DNA of 64,000 bases from Cyclobacteriaceae bacterium (GCA_028284125.1 JANQSI010000009.1:1-64000); one strand, 5' to 3'; shown: positions 50,595 to 59,281, counted from the stretch's first letter. Notes: generated from the sequence alone by a model not told the origin. A program made the numbers and translations.

Positions 50595-51527
50595 ATGACG
50601 TTTACACAACTCAAATACGCTATCGCTCTAAAGAAATACGGATCTTTCAAAAGGGCTTCATCTCACTTGGACATTAGTCAACCTGGCTTAAGTCTTCAAA
50701 TCCAAAAGTTAGAAGAAGATTTAGGAATTACTCTTTTTGATCGATCTACTTCGCCAATCGAACTCACATCAGAAGGAGAAGTATTTCTTTCAAGAGCTGA
50801 GGAAATCGTAGCGGGATTTGATGTTTTAAGAGGTTTTACCAACGAATTAAAAAGTGGATTTAATGATACGCTCAAGCTTGGTATAATCCCAACGTTGGCT
50901 CCCTTTATCGTTCCGCTTTTCATCGATGACCTTCAACTGGATTTCCCGGATTTTAAATTGGATATCTATGAAATGACGACAGATGAAGTCATAGCTGCAG
51001 TGAAGAATGGCGAAATGGACGCAGGTCTAATTTCCACACCGGTTGAAGTTCCAGGAATCCGGTCGAACTTGTTGTTTTACGAACGCTTCTTTTTTTATCA
51101 ATCTGGAGATGAAAAAGAGGATAATGTTTCCCTAGAAAATATCGACTACAACAAGCTTTGGCTGTTAAATGAGGGAAATTGTTTCAGGGATCAAATCAAT
51201 AATTTTTGTGACCTAAAGAAAATCAGAAGAAACAAACGTTTTGTCTATCGAAGTAATTCCATTGATGCCCTGGTGCGAATAGTGGACACCAAAGGGGGTA
51301 TGACGATCATGCCTGAGTTGACCACTTTAAGTTTGAGTGAAGAACAAGAAGAAAACATTAGCCCGATTTCGAATAAAGCACGAGAAATAAGTATCATCCT
51401 AAGAAATGTGAGCAATAAGGAACGCTACGTAGATAAGCTAGGAGAGTACATCAGAAAGAACATTCCTCATTCAATGCTCAGCAAAGAAAAAGTCGAGGTG
51501 GTTGATCCGGGAATTACAGTAAAATGA
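50595..51527 (+). CDS. oxyR: OxyR, LysR-family peroxide-responsive regulator
   Basis: 310 residues. N-terminal LysR winged helix (MTFTQLKYAIALKKYGSFKRASSHLDISQPGLSLQI) and a periplasmic-binding-like effector domain. The stretch NEGNCFRDQINNFC places Cys196 and Cys205 nine residues apart in the same context as E. coli OxyR Cys199/Cys208, and GGMTIMPEL matches the following OxyR block. This supports a hydrogen-peroxide disulfide sensor rather than a generic LysR protein. It follows two quinone-reductase-type genes. A palindrome just before the ATG suggests autoregulation. Confidence 0.9.
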   Translation: MTFTQLKYAIALKKYGSFKRASSHLDISQPGLSLQIQKLEEDLGITLFDRSTSPIELTSEGEVFLSRAEEIVAGFDVLRGFTNELKSGFNDTLKLGIIPTLAPFIVPLFIDDLQLDFPDFKLDIYEMTTDEVIAAVKNGEMDAGLISTPVEVPGIRSNLLFYERFFFYQSGDEKEDNVSLENIDYNKLWLLNEGNCFRDQINNFCDLKKIRRNKRFVYRSNSIDALVRIVDTKGGMTIMPELTTLSLSEEQEENISPISNKAREISIILRNVSNKERYVDKLGEYIRKNIPHSMLSKEKVEVVDPGITVK

Positions 51528-51598
51528 GCTTAATGTCGATTGATATTAATCCATTTGGAAACAAACTCACTTTTTCTGTGTCTTTCTAATTAAATTGA

Positions 51599-52498
51599 AT
51601 GAACATGATTAGCGCCGAACATTCTAGGCTTTTCCGATTAAATGAAAGATCAAAGAAGGTTAAAAGCAATGTTACAATTGCATTGCTAAAACGAATATTC
51701 AATTGGCGATGGGTGAGCGTTTTGCTTCTGGGGATTAGCAGCAATCTTCTCATCAATATCATTTTGGATTTCAAATATCAGCGTTCACTTGTCTCGTTCA
51801 GCCTTGAAGAGTATTTCAATGCGATCATAGCATCGATTTTTTTGTTGGAAGGCACAAGGTGGATCATAAGAATTCTTGACAACAAATTGCCTTGGTCCGT
51901 TGGAGTTAGGAGACGATTAATGACTCAACTAAGCCTTCAGCTTTTGTTCATTATAGCGACGCTAAATGCACTGGTCATTTCAGTGACCTATTTTTTCTAT
52001 GGTGGTTTCTATGGTTTCGGAGATCTGATGGTCATTAATATCAGTGTGGTTTCACTCGTCTTTTTGTTCACACTAATTGATACTGGAATTTTCTTTTTTT
52101 CAAAATGGAAAACGGCTTCAAATCAAAAAGATACTCCCAGAGTAGAACAAAAAACTATTCAACTCTCCGTTGGCAAAACCCAACATTTGATCACTGCGGG
52201 GGATATTCGTTGTGCCATTGGCCAATCAGGCTTGGTCGTGATCGTTACGAAAGAGGGGAGGAGATTGCCGTACTCTCAATCTTTAGATGCTTTGATGACA
52301 AAATTAGATCCACAGCTTTTTTTCAGGGCCAACCGTCAGACCATTCTGACTCACGGAATTGTGCAATCAATGAAAGCGTTGGAGTATGGCAAGATTCAAG
52401 TAAGCCTCTTACCAGATAATGGTCATCCAAGTGAAGTAACCATCAGTCGAACTCGAGCTGCTGAGTTTAGAAAATGGATGAGTACTCAAACGGTTTGA
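51599..52498 (+). CDS. Membrane-anchored LytTR DNA-binding regulator
   Basis: 299 residues. Four hydrophobic segments (about residues 37-55, 67-85, 117-140, 145-168) precede a LytTR domain (~185-295: LSVGKTQHLITAGDIRCAIG ... FFRANRQTILTHGIVQSMKAL ... VTISRTRAAEFRKWM). The layout is that of Bacteroidota membrane LytTR proteins that lack a receiver domain. It would bind DNA from the inner membrane, with the membrane part as sensor. The 3' end overlaps the convergent acyltransferase gene by 13 bp. Confidence 0.87.
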   Translation: MNMISAEHSRLFRLNERSKKVKSNVTIALLKRIFNWRWVSVLLLGISSNLLINIILDFKYQRSLVSFSLEEYFNAIIASIFLLEGTRWIIRILDNKLPWSVGVRRRLMTQLSLQLLFIIATLNALVISVTYFFYGGFYGFGDLMVINISVVSLVFLFTLIDTGIFFFSKWKTASNQKDTPRVEQKTIQLSVGKTQHLITAGDIRCAIGQSGLVVIVTKEGRRLPYSQSLDALMTKLDPQLFFRANRQTILTHGIVQSMKALEYGKIQVSLLPDNGHPSEVTISRTRAAEFRKWMSTQTV

Positions 52499-53631
52499 TT
52501 CTCTGAGCTCAATTTATTCTTAATTGAGTACTTCCGTCCGTTAAGAAATTTTCCAATAAAACTTCCTCTAACCATGTAGTGATAAGTAGCAAAACATATG
52601 AATGTTGTGCTTGTTGCTACGACAAGGAATTTCAGGGAAACAGTAATTGGCCAATCCACAATGATGCCGGGAATAAAGAGAGTCAAAGGCAAATGAATCA
52701 AGTAAACCCAATAGGAGGAATCGGAGATGTATCGCATTCTGGCTGAGTTCTTTGAGGCGTACCTGATAAAAAGACCGGTAATCCCGAATACAAAAAACCA
52801 GACTACTACTGCGTTAAGCGCACCATACAGCACATCGTCAATATAATCCCTGAATATGAATTTAGCTGTGTAGATCGTAAAACCTAGCAAGGCAAACAAC
52901 CAATCATTATGCATGAAACTAGTGAGAAGGTCTTTCGATTTGAAGAGAAGCCATCCAAATAGATAAAAGAATAAATAAAAGGTCAGAACCTTGAAATCAA
53001 CTACAAAGTCGACTGGAGTTGGCGCCCATAAATCCCACATCCAGACAAGCATAATGAATATTATTATGGAGAATAAAATGATGTTGAAAAATCTCCTCTT
53101 TAATAGCCAACGAAATGATTGTGCTATTTTTCGAGAGAGTGAGGGTAATCTTTTGAATAAGTCTGCAAGTAAGAAAGTAATGAAAGTCAAAAGAATGAGA
53201 TAGTATAAGAACCATAGATGGTAAGTAATGCTTGGAATCAATTGCAATTCCGTTGAGAGTGCAGATAGTGTTACATCAAAGGAATTGGTCGTGTATTGAA
53301 TAGCTAAAATGATGATTGGGTTTAGAACAATGAGAAATACCACAAATGGTAAAACAATCCTAGAGACTCTATTTCTGATCATCAAGAGAGGCCCTCTTTC
53401 ATAGTAGAGCATAGCCCCAAAAAAGCCGGCGATAATGAAAAAGATTGGCATCCGGAAAATATGAATGATGGAGGTTAGGTAATTGAAAAATAGATCGGTA
53501 TCGTTTGGATCTTTAGGCCAGATGCTGGATGATCCGACATTGTAAGTCTCTGCTGAGTGAAGCACAATTCCGAGCATCATCATGATTGCTCTAAGTGCAT
53601 CAAGTGAATGAATCCTTTCCGTTTTATTCAT
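52486..53631 (-). CDS. Membrane acyltransferase family 3 (OpgC-like)
   Basis: 381 residues from ATG 53631; an ATG at 53688 adds 19 residues not expected in the family. The opening RIHSLDALRAIMMMLGIVLHSAETY with its conserved Arg and His is the acyltransferase 3 signature, and about ten membrane helices follow. The LRAIMMxLGIVLH form and the WFLYYLILLTF block resemble OpgC/MdoC-type succinyl transferases of periplasmic glucans more than O-antigen acetylases. Stand-alone gene; the acceptor is unknown. Confidence 0.85.
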   Translation of the reverse strand: MNKTERIHSLDALRAIMMMLGIVLHSAETYNVGSSSIWPKDPNDTDLFFNYLTSIIHIFRMPIFFIIAGFFGAMLYYERGPLLMIRNRVSRIVLPFVVFLIVLNPIIILAIQYTTNSFDVTLSALSTELQLIPSITYHLWFLYYLILLTFITFLLADLFKRLPSLSRKIAQSFRWLLKRRFFNIILFSIIIFIMLVWMWDLWAPTPVDFVVDFKVLTFYLFFYLFGWLLFKSKDLLTSFMHNDWLFALLGFTIYTAKFIFRDYIDDVLYGALNAVVVWFFVFGITGLFIRYASKNSARMRYISDSSYWVYLIHLPLTLFIPGIIVDWPITVSLKFLVVATSTTFICFATYHYMVRGSFIGKFLNGRKYSIKNKLSSENQTV

Positions 53632-53769
53632 ATGAAGCGTTTGAACAAAAGACCGATTCAGAAGCCTTACAGTCTCTATTAGACTCAAATATCTAGTTGA
53701 AGTGCTATAGATGTTAACCTGAATTGCACGCCCTTAGATAGAATAAGAACACTCATTCATCGAAAAAAT

Positions 53770-53785
53770 ATTATCAAATGATAAT
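53770..53785. promoter_or_regulatory. Palindrome in the divergent region before the stress cluster
   Basis: ATTATCA-AA-TGATAAT is a perfect 7-bp inverted repeat between the acyltransferase gene (minus) and the 62-residue gene (plus). Its size and position suit a dimeric regulator. TAACTTTT at 53840-53847 nearby resembles a -7 box for the plus-strand gene. Confidence 0.4.
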
Positions 53786-53859
53786 TCCTATGAAAATATG
53801 ACGAACTTAGAACTATCGCCAGCTGTGTAGTTGATACTATAACTTTTAAAGTCACCCTA

Positions 53860-54048
53860 ATGAAACCCGCCACAAACATTAGTGAACTAGCAGCAGAATA
53901 TGTTCACTTCCAGAGCCTGGACAAGGACAAATTAGACTTCAAGGATCATCTCATGATGTACGAACGTCTCAGTAATAAACTTGATGAGGCTGGAATCACC
54001 TTCTATGATCTTAGTGTTTACCTGGCTAAGAAGAAAGTTCAAGCTTAA
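53860..54048 (+). CDS. Small acidic protein of unknown function
   Basis: 62 residues, soluble, fully helical by eye (ISELAAEYVHFQSLDKDKLD, MMYERLSNKLDEAGITFYDL). No cysteine or membrane helix. It has a plausible promoter and palindrome upstream and lies 96 bp before a universal stress protein gene in the same direction. No family recognised. Confidence 0.55.
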   Translation: MKPATNISELAAEYVHFQSLDKDKLDFKDHLMMYERLSNKLDEAGITFYDLSVYLAKKKVQA

Positions 54049-54144
54049 TTCTTATTTGCTCCTTACAATTGTCATTTTCCTTGCTGGCTAACGTCATACT
54101 TTTTCTTGGTCCATGATCATACCTTGAGCTGAAAAGAACAAGCG

Positions 54145-55023
54145 ATGAAAAACATATTGGTCCCATTGGATTTCACCGATGCGAGTGAAAATGCTTTAGC
54201 CTACGCGAAAAGTTTTGCTAAAGCATTAGATGCAAAAGTTACTTTATTACATGCCTACCATACCATTCCTGCCAACCCTGATTTTCCCTCAGAAGGTCAT
54301 CAATTAGAATTAGATGAACGAAGAACCAGAGCACAACAGAATCTGGATTCCAGATGTTCAGACGTAAATAATGAGGGAGTAGAATGCGATTATATAAATG
54401 AAGAAGGATATGCTCGTGATAGCATTTTAGCGTATGCAGATCAGAGCGATCCTGACCTGATCATAATGGGAACTGAAAGTATGAGTCCTTTCGATAAAAT
54501 CATTTTCGGTACCATAACAGGCAAAGTGCTCAAGAAAGTATCATGTCCCATTCTGGTAATCCCACAGGAAGCAAACTATCAAGAACTGACGAGAATGGCT
54601 TTTGCTATCGATTACCATGAAAATGACCTTGAGGATATTCAATTCATGATACCACTTGCTCAGATGTTCCAAGCTGAGCTTCATGTCATAAGAGTAGCTA
54701 GTGACGCTAATAACCTTGAATTTGAAGATAAGCTTATGGCTGATTTTAAGCATAAAGTGGATCAAGCCATAGGCGATAATTCAATTGTTTGGCATCTTAT
54801 AAAAGAAGGTAGGGTGGTAGATCAGTTAGAAAAATATGTGAACGATACGGGTATCAACCTTATTTCGGCAGCAAAATCAAGGATGAGCCCTTTTCTTCAA
54901 GTATTGTTTGGAAGTGTTACACGAAAACTCTTTTATCATACGAACATTCCGCTGCTGATTTTTCATGCTGAAGATTCGGAACTCAGAACTTCAAGAGTGA
55001 CCCAAAGAAGTAATTATGAATAA
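54145..55023 (+). CDS. Universal stress protein with two UspA domains, copy 1
   Basis: 292 residues. First UspA domain (~1-140) from MKNILVPLDFTDASENALAYA to ATP-type loop GTESMSPFDKIIFGTITGKVL and CPILVIP; second domain (~148-280), more diverged, ending FLQVLFGSVTRKLFYHTNIPLLIF. Tandem UspA proteins bind nucleotides and act in dormancy, redox or envelope stress. Its stop is 11 bp from the stop of a convergent gene. Confidence 0.9.
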   Translation: MKNILVPLDFTDASENALAYAKSFAKALDAKVTLLHAYHTIPANPDFPSEGHQLELDERRTRAQQNLDSRCSDVNNEGVECDYINEEGYARDSILAYADQSDPDLIIMGTESMSPFDKIIFGTITGKVLKKVSCPILVIPQEANYQELTRMAFAIDYHENDLEDIQFMIPLAQMFQAELHVIRVASDANNLEFEDKLMADFKHKVDQAIGDNSIVWHLIKEGRVVDQLEKYVNDTGINLISAAKSRMSPFLQVLFGSVTRKLFYHTNIPLLIFHAEDSELRTSRVTQRSNYE

Positions 55024-55034
55024 TCGCGATAATG

Positions 55035-55496
55035 CTATGTAATTACGTTTTTGTGACTGGAATGCTTAAAGTATAAAACGAGAAGTGATATAATCATAAT
55101 GATGGGCACCGGCATTCCTGACCCCATCCCAAGTGGAATTACGGCAGCCGAAAAGATGATGCTCCCTATAAGTGCTGGTTTCAGCAAATGTTTATTATAG
55201 AACATTCCGATGGCTATTAGCAATTGACCAGAAGCGATAGCGAGTACAAACGTTCGAATATTATCCGCAAAAACGCCATCGATAAATGTCTTATAGATTT
55301 CTATAATTGCAAAATCACGATACTCCAGGTATCCCTGCGGACTATAAATAGCAACGAAGGTATTTACAATTCCGGCAGATAAGAAGATTACTCCAAAACC
55401 GAGTCGGCCATATCTGGGGTTTTTCCAACATAAGAAAAGAAGGACAAGGACAATTGCATTCGAGATTGCCCATCGCATAAGGTAGGGTTCCATCAT
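55035..55496 (-). CDS. Four-helix membrane protein of unknown function
   Basis: 153 residues with four hydrophobic segments (NAIVLVLLFLCW, LGFGVIFLSAGIVNTFVAIY, FVLAIASGQLLIAIGMFY, LIGSIIFSAAVIPLGMGSGM plus a final PVPIIMIISLLVLYF). It resembles DoxX- or DUF-type small membrane proteins only in topology. ATG at 55496 and a Met one codon later are both possible starts. It faces the stress protein gene and is divergent from 55668. Confidence 0.65.
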   Translation of the reverse strand: MMEPYLMRWAISNAIVLVLLFLCWKNPRYGRLGFGVIFLSAGIVNTFVAIYSPQGYLEYRDFAIIEIYKTFIDGVFADNIRTFVLAIASGQLLIAIGMFYNKHLLKPALIGSIIFSAAVIPLGMGSGMPVPIIMIISLLVLYFKHSSHKNVIT

Positions 55497-55507
55497 TCGA
55501 TAAAACT

Positions 55508-55594
55508 ATCACCAGCCTTTATGTCGATAAATGACAGGAGTCATTTGTCCTGGTGATCATGATCAACCCAAATTTTCAAATTGATCTAAGTCAC
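55508..55594. promoter_or_regulatory. Nested inverted repeats and FNR/CRP-like half-sites in a divergent promoter region
   Basis: ATCACCAG at 55508-55515 pairs with CTGGTGAT at 55550-55557. Inside it AAATGAC at 55529-55535 pairs with GTCATTT at 55540-55546. TGATCATGATCA at 55554-55565 is a 12-bp palindrome. TTGATCTAAGTCAC at 55581-55594 resembles an FNR box (TTGAT-N4-ATCAA). All lie between divergent genes at 55496 (minus) and 55668 (plus). Confidence 0.45.
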
Positions 55595-55667
55595 AAGGCA
55601 GCTTGAAGTATATCATTCCAATGATTCTGATTAGCACACAACTTGAGATTGAATTGAATATTGAATT

Positions 55668-56075
55668 ATGAATTACATCGGTGTTTGGATTGATCTTAGA
55701 GAAGCCATTATTGTGAAGGGAAAAACGCTTGAAGAACAAACGATTTCCAAAATCAGCTCGAATATCGATGTTGGAAATGTAAAAGGCGGCTCAGGCTCAT
55801 CCACTCCATACGGACCTCAAGATGCTGTATCAGAACGGAAATTTCTTGAGAAAAAGAATCATGAACTGAAAGACTATTATGATCGGGTGGCCGAGCAGGT
55901 AGTTGGTGCTGATGTGCTTTTGCTAAGTGGTCCGGCAGAAACAAAGAACAAACTTTCTGAAGATTTACAAAGTAGGCACGAATTCAGGAATACCTCAATT
56001 CATCAGGAAACGGTAGATAATATGACGGATAATCAGTTCAAAGCCTTAGTTCGTGAATTCGTTTCAAATAATTGA
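55668..56075 (+). CDS. Short eRF1/pelota-like (baeRF-type) protein
   Basis: 135 residues. An opening strand YIGVWIDLREAIIVKG, a charged helical middle (ERKFLEKKNHELKDYYDRVAEQV) and LLLSGPAETKNKLSEDLQSR are the pattern of the C-terminal part of bacterial eRF1-domain (baeRF) proteins, in which a GPxxxKxxL loop follows a hydrophobic strand. Only the C-terminal module is present. Related mycobacterial genes (Rv2629) are induced in dormancy. It may be cotranscribed with the CDP-alcohol transferase gene 30 bp downstream. Confidence 0.6.
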   Translation: MNYIGVWIDLREAIIVKGKTLEEQTISKISSNIDVGNVKGGSGSSTPYGPQDAVSERKFLEKKNHELKDYYDRVAEQVVGADVLLLSGPAETKNKLSEDLQSRHEFRNTSIHQETVDNMTDNQFKALVREFVSNN

Positions 56076-56105
56076 TATTCAATAAGTTAAAACTTTATAT
56101 AAGAA

Positions 56106-56693
56106 ATGATAAAGTGGATCAAAAGCCCGAGACGCAAGCTGAGCATTCCTGATTGGCTTTCATTGTATCGGACGTTATCCGCTCCGCTATTAATTGTCCT
56201 CATCTTCATGGATGAGCGAATGATATTTGCCGTATTATTACTTATCAGTTTTCTCACTGATGCTCTCGATGGCTTTTTAGCACGGAGAATGAATATCGTG
56301 ACCCAGCGTGGTGCTCAACTTGACAGCATTGGCGATGCGATTACTTTCTGTGTAGGTATCATCGGTATGGTGAAGTTCGAAACCGTTTTCATGAAGGAAC
56401 AAATGTTTCTTCTTCTAGCAGCCTTCGCGTTCTACATCTTGCAGCTTTCATTGGCCTACTGGCGCTACGGAATGCCGAGCAGTTTTCATACCTACCTGGC
56501 GAAAATAGCAGCCATTTTTCAAGGAACATTCATGTTATGGCTCTTCTTCTTCGGTGTGGAATACTGGCTCTTTTACGCAGCTGTCATTTTGAGTATCGTG
56601 GAAACGGTTGAGGAAATATGGTTGATTATGCTCTTTCCGGAATGGAAAGCCAATGTCAAGGGTTTATTATGGGTTTTAAATGAAAAGAAATGA
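56106..56693 (+). CDS. CDP-alcohol phosphatidyltransferase family membrane protein
   Basis: 195 residues, about six membrane helices. The family motif D-x2-D-G-x2-A-R-x8-G-x3-D-x3-D is complete in DALDGFLARRMNIVTQRGAQ and LDSIGD. It transfers a phosphatidyl or related group from a CDP-linked lipid to an alcohol, at the inner membrane. Preferred alcohol cannot be told; PgsA and PssA are probably elsewhere. It overlaps the next gene by ATGA. Confidence 0.88.
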   Translation: MIKWIKSPRRKLSIPDWLSLYRTLSAPLLIVLIFMDERMIFAVLLLISFLTDALDGFLARRMNIVTQRGAQLDSIGDAITFCVGIIGMVKFETVFMKEQMFLLLAAFAFYILQLSLAYWRYGMPSSFHTYLAKIAAIFQGTFMLWLFFFGVEYWLFYAAVILSIVETVEEIWLIMLFPEWKANVKGLLWVLNEKK

Positions 56694-57523
56694 AAAAGAT
56701 TGTATGTCCTGTTGATTTTTCCGAGATAGCAAATAATGCGGTAGAGTATGCTGCTAACCTCGCAAAGCATTATGATGCCAGACTTACCTTGCTTCATATA
56801 GCAGAAGATTATGGAGAATTGCCAAAAGAAAAACTTCCGCCAACACCAAAGACTCAACTTGAACTCCTTCGAGAGAACATCGATCAGTATCGGGAAATGG
56901 TTGAGGATAACTTTGGTATTAAATGTGAAACCAAAGTCAAAGATTTTACACCTACCGTAGAAAATGCGTTAGGAAGTGAAGTGGAGAATGGCGGTTATGA
57001 TTTGGTAGTAATGGGAACAGGGGGGACACAAGAAATAAGCCAGTTTTTCTTAGGAACACATACTTCCGGACTTATTGGAAAGACTACACTACCAATGCTT
57101 ATTGTTCCAGCTGATTGTGCTTATAAGGATATTTCAAAGATTGTATACGCTTCTGATTATCAAACAGAAGATATAGAAGTCCTAAAAGATCTTGTCGACC
57201 TTTCAAATAGCTTTAATGCCGTGATTACTGTGCTTCATGTAAGTGAGAAAGAAACCGAAATGAGCAAAGAAGTCTTCGATTCATTCAAAGATCTTTATCA
57301 AGACAAATTGGAAGGCAATGAGCTGGAATTTGAGCGTGTGGTAAGTGATAACGTGGCTAAAGGAATTGATAAATATGTAAGAGATAGCAATGCTGATCTT
57401 TTGGTTTTACTTACCCGACGTTATTCGTTTTTCAAAAAGCTATTTCACGAAAGCATTACAAAAAACATGAGTTTTGTGGCCTCCTATCCTGTGTTAATCT
57501 CACATGGTTCTGTAGAAAAGTAG
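56690..57523 (+). CDS. Universal stress protein with two UspA domains, copy 2
   Basis: 277 residues. First domain from MKKIVCPVDFSEIANNAVEYA to GTGGTQEISQFFLGTHTSGLIGKT and LPMLIVP; second domain DISKIVYASDYQTEDIEVLK to RYSFFKKLFHESITKNMSF. The ATG overlaps the stop of the CDP-alcohol transferase gene (ATGA), so the two are translationally coupled. The first-domain loop GTGGTQ...GTHTSG keeps the glycines needed for ATP binding; the second does not. Confidence 0.9.
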   Translation: MKKIVCPVDFSEIANNAVEYAANLAKHYDARLTLLHIAEDYGELPKEKLPPTPKTQLELLRENIDQYREMVEDNFGIKCETKVKDFTPTVENALGSEVENGGYDLVVMGTGGTQEISQFFLGTHTSGLIGKTTLPMLIVPADCAYKDISKIVYASDYQTEDIEVLKDLVDLSNSFNAVITVLHVSEKETEMSKEVFDSFKDLYQDKLEGNELEFERVVSDNVAKGIDKYVRDSNADLLVLLTRRYSFFKKLFHESITKNMSFVASYPVLISHGSVEK

Positions 57524-57566
57524 CAATCGATAGACTGCAGATTTCATGAAGATTAAATGGCGGTGC

Positions 57567-57595
57567 TTTGTTATGGATAGAAATCCTTAACTTTT
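57567..57595 (+). promoter_or_regulatory. Candidate promoter of the serine hydrolase gene
   Basis: TTTG at 57567-57570 and TAACTTTT at 57588-57595 are 17 bp apart, fitting the Bacteroidota TTTG/TAnnTTTG pattern with one deviation. The transcript would start near 57602, which favours the ATG at 57620 over a TTG at 57599. Confidence 0.5.
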
Positions 57596-57619
57596 CATTT
57601 GAACAAACCATGCAAAACA

Positions 57620-58705
57620 ATGATTAAGCCATTCAACCTAGCCAAAACCATTTTATTTTTTACCGTATTTGTATTCGCCTGCACGGCACCAGAGAATCAA
57701 GCAAGCCAGAACAACGAAAGTGCTCAAACAGGATTAACCTGGGAAGAGGCCAGTTCTAGGGATTACGGTTATGACGAAGATGAACTTCGAGAAATGGAGC
57801 GATTCATTGTAGATTCCAGTAATACCACCGGAATTGTCGTGATCATAGATGGAAAAATGGTGTTGAATTATGGAGATATAGAAGAATTGAGCTATTTGGC
57901 TTCTTGTCGAAAGAGTATTCTGGCCATGTTGTACGGAAAATACGTGGAGAATGGCACTATAGATCTAAACAAGACGCTTGCAGAGTTAGGGATGGACGAT
58001 GTTCAGGGGCTAATGGACATTGAGAAGCAAGCCACAATTGATCATCTAATAACTGCTCGTTCGGGCGTTTATCATCCGGCATCCAATTCTGGCGATAACT
58101 CAGCAGATGCTCCACCAAGAGGTTCACAAACACCAGGAACTTATCTACTCTACAATAACTGGGATTTCAATGCGGCAGGAGCCGTTTTCGAACAAGAAAC
58201 CGGAATAAACATTTACGATGCATTAAGAGATGATTTAGCCATTCCATTAGGCATGCAGGATTTTGATCGCAGTGCTCAGAGAAAAAGCGGAGATACCACT
58301 CGATCTAGAAATAAAGCCTATCATATTTGGCTTTCCACTAGAGACATGGCTAAGATTGGGCAGTTGATGCTGAATGATGGAAATTGGAACGGTAAGCAAA
58401 TCATTTCAAAGGAATGGGCAAACAAGATTAGGTCACTTGTTACTCCTGTTGAAGAAATGAATCCTCTTCGTTTTCGTGATAGAGATTTCGGATATGGCTA
58501 TATGTGGTGGATCTGGGATGGAGACAAGCATTTACCAGACTATGAAGGAGCTTATACAGCAATGGGAGCTGTGGGCCAATACATTTCAGTTATTCCAAAG
58601 CACAATATGGTGGTAGCTCACAAAACCAAGGCAGAGTACAGAAGACGTACGAGCTGGGGTACTTATCAGAAAATACTGGATAGGATCGTCACCAACAAGG
58701 ATTGA
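57620..58705 (+). CDS. Serine hydrolase lipoprotein, class C beta-lactamase family
   Basis: 361 residues from ATG 57620. The N-terminus MIKPFNLAKTILFFTVFVFAC ends in a lipobox-like VFAC, so it is probably a lipoprotein. The SxxK motif is SCRKS (in LASCRKSILAML), the second motif is YNNWDF (YxN), and HKTK near the end stands for KTG. This is the beta-lactamase/transpeptidase-like (AmpC/esterase EstB) fold. It may act on peptidoglycan, D-peptides or esters; there is no lactamase-specific evidence. Single gene with its own promoter. Confidence 0.87.
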   Translation: MIKPFNLAKTILFFTVFVFACTAPENQASQNNESAQTGLTWEEASSRDYGYDEDELREMERFIVDSSNTTGIVVIIDGKMVLNYGDIEELSYLASCRKSILAMLYGKYVENGTIDLNKTLAELGMDDVQGLMDIEKQATIDHLITARSGVYHPASNSGDNSADAPPRGSQTPGTYLLYNNWDFNAAGAVFEQETGINIYDALRDDLAIPLGMQDFDRSAQRKSGDTTRSRNKAYHIWLSTRDMAKIGQLMLNDGNWNGKQIISKEWANKIRSLVTPVEEMNPLRFRDRDFGYGYMWWIWDGDKHLPDYEGAYTAMGAVGQYISVIPKHNMVVAHKTKAEYRRRTSWGTYQKILDRIVTNKD

Positions 58706-58711
58706 TTGCCG

Positions 58712-58801
58712 TTAGAACCCTGCAATCAACATGATGGCGATAAGCACCATGAAAAGAATGGGAAATAATCTTTCGGAATTTGATTTAACTCTTGGTATCA
58801 T
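58712..58801 (-). CDS. Candidate 29-residue single-pass membrane micro-protein
   Basis: A complete minus-strand frame, ATG at 58799-58801 to TAA at 58712-58714, encodes MIPRVKSNSERLFPILFMVL followed by IAIMLIAGF. A short basic head and one hydrophobic helix give the form of a bacterial membrane micro-protein. It lies 6 bp from the stop of the serine hydrolase gene, in a 576-bp region with no longer gene. The rest of that region (58802-59219) is A/T rich and shows nothing else recognisable. It may be chance. Confidence 0.38.
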   Translation of the reverse strand: MIPRVKSNSERLFPILFMVLIAIMLIAGF

Positions 58802-59194
58802 AGCTAGTAATTAAAGAAGCTAAGATGTCCCTTAACTAATCAGTACGAAATGGGGATTCTCTTGAATTCGAACTGAGTAAAATAACTAGATCAGTATTAG
58901 TGGACCTATTCCATTGTCGTTGTTTTTTCGAAGAATCTGAATTGATAAACATAAAACTCTATTTAAATGTATTATAAACAACATAAAATTTATTTATGTT
59001 TAAAGTGGACCCAAAAGCTATAATTTTCGATGAAATATTCAGGCTTCATTGACTCCAGCTATTTTCAATAAAAAGCCTATTATAGCTCATATAAGCTGTT
59101 TTTATTCAATTTTTCATTCCAGCCATTTTAAATCTTTTTCAGAAGGAAAGAGTCCGAACCTACTTGTCATGAATTCACTCCAAAGTGACCTGTT

Positions 59195-59250
59195 TTTGGT
59201 AAAACCAAATTTTGGAACCTTGACTTGAGCAACACAAAATCATATGTTTG
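59195..59250 (+). promoter_or_regulatory. Strong promoter match with upstream palindrome
   Basis: TTG at 59220-59222 and TATGTTTG at 59243-59250, 20 bp apart, match the Bacteroidota consensus exactly. Just upstream TTTGGT-AAA-ACCAAA at 59195-59209 is a perfect 6-bp inverted repeat that could bind an activator. The ATG of the TPR protein lies 31 bp downstream. Confidence 0.6.
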
Positions 59251-59281
59251 TTCTGTAGTCACACAGTAAACGTACAATGTC

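Noticed and set aside
57599-57619. Upstream TTG start for the serine hydrolase
   Set aside because: It lies at the predicted transcription start and would put seven residues before a good lipoprotein signal beginning at 57620.
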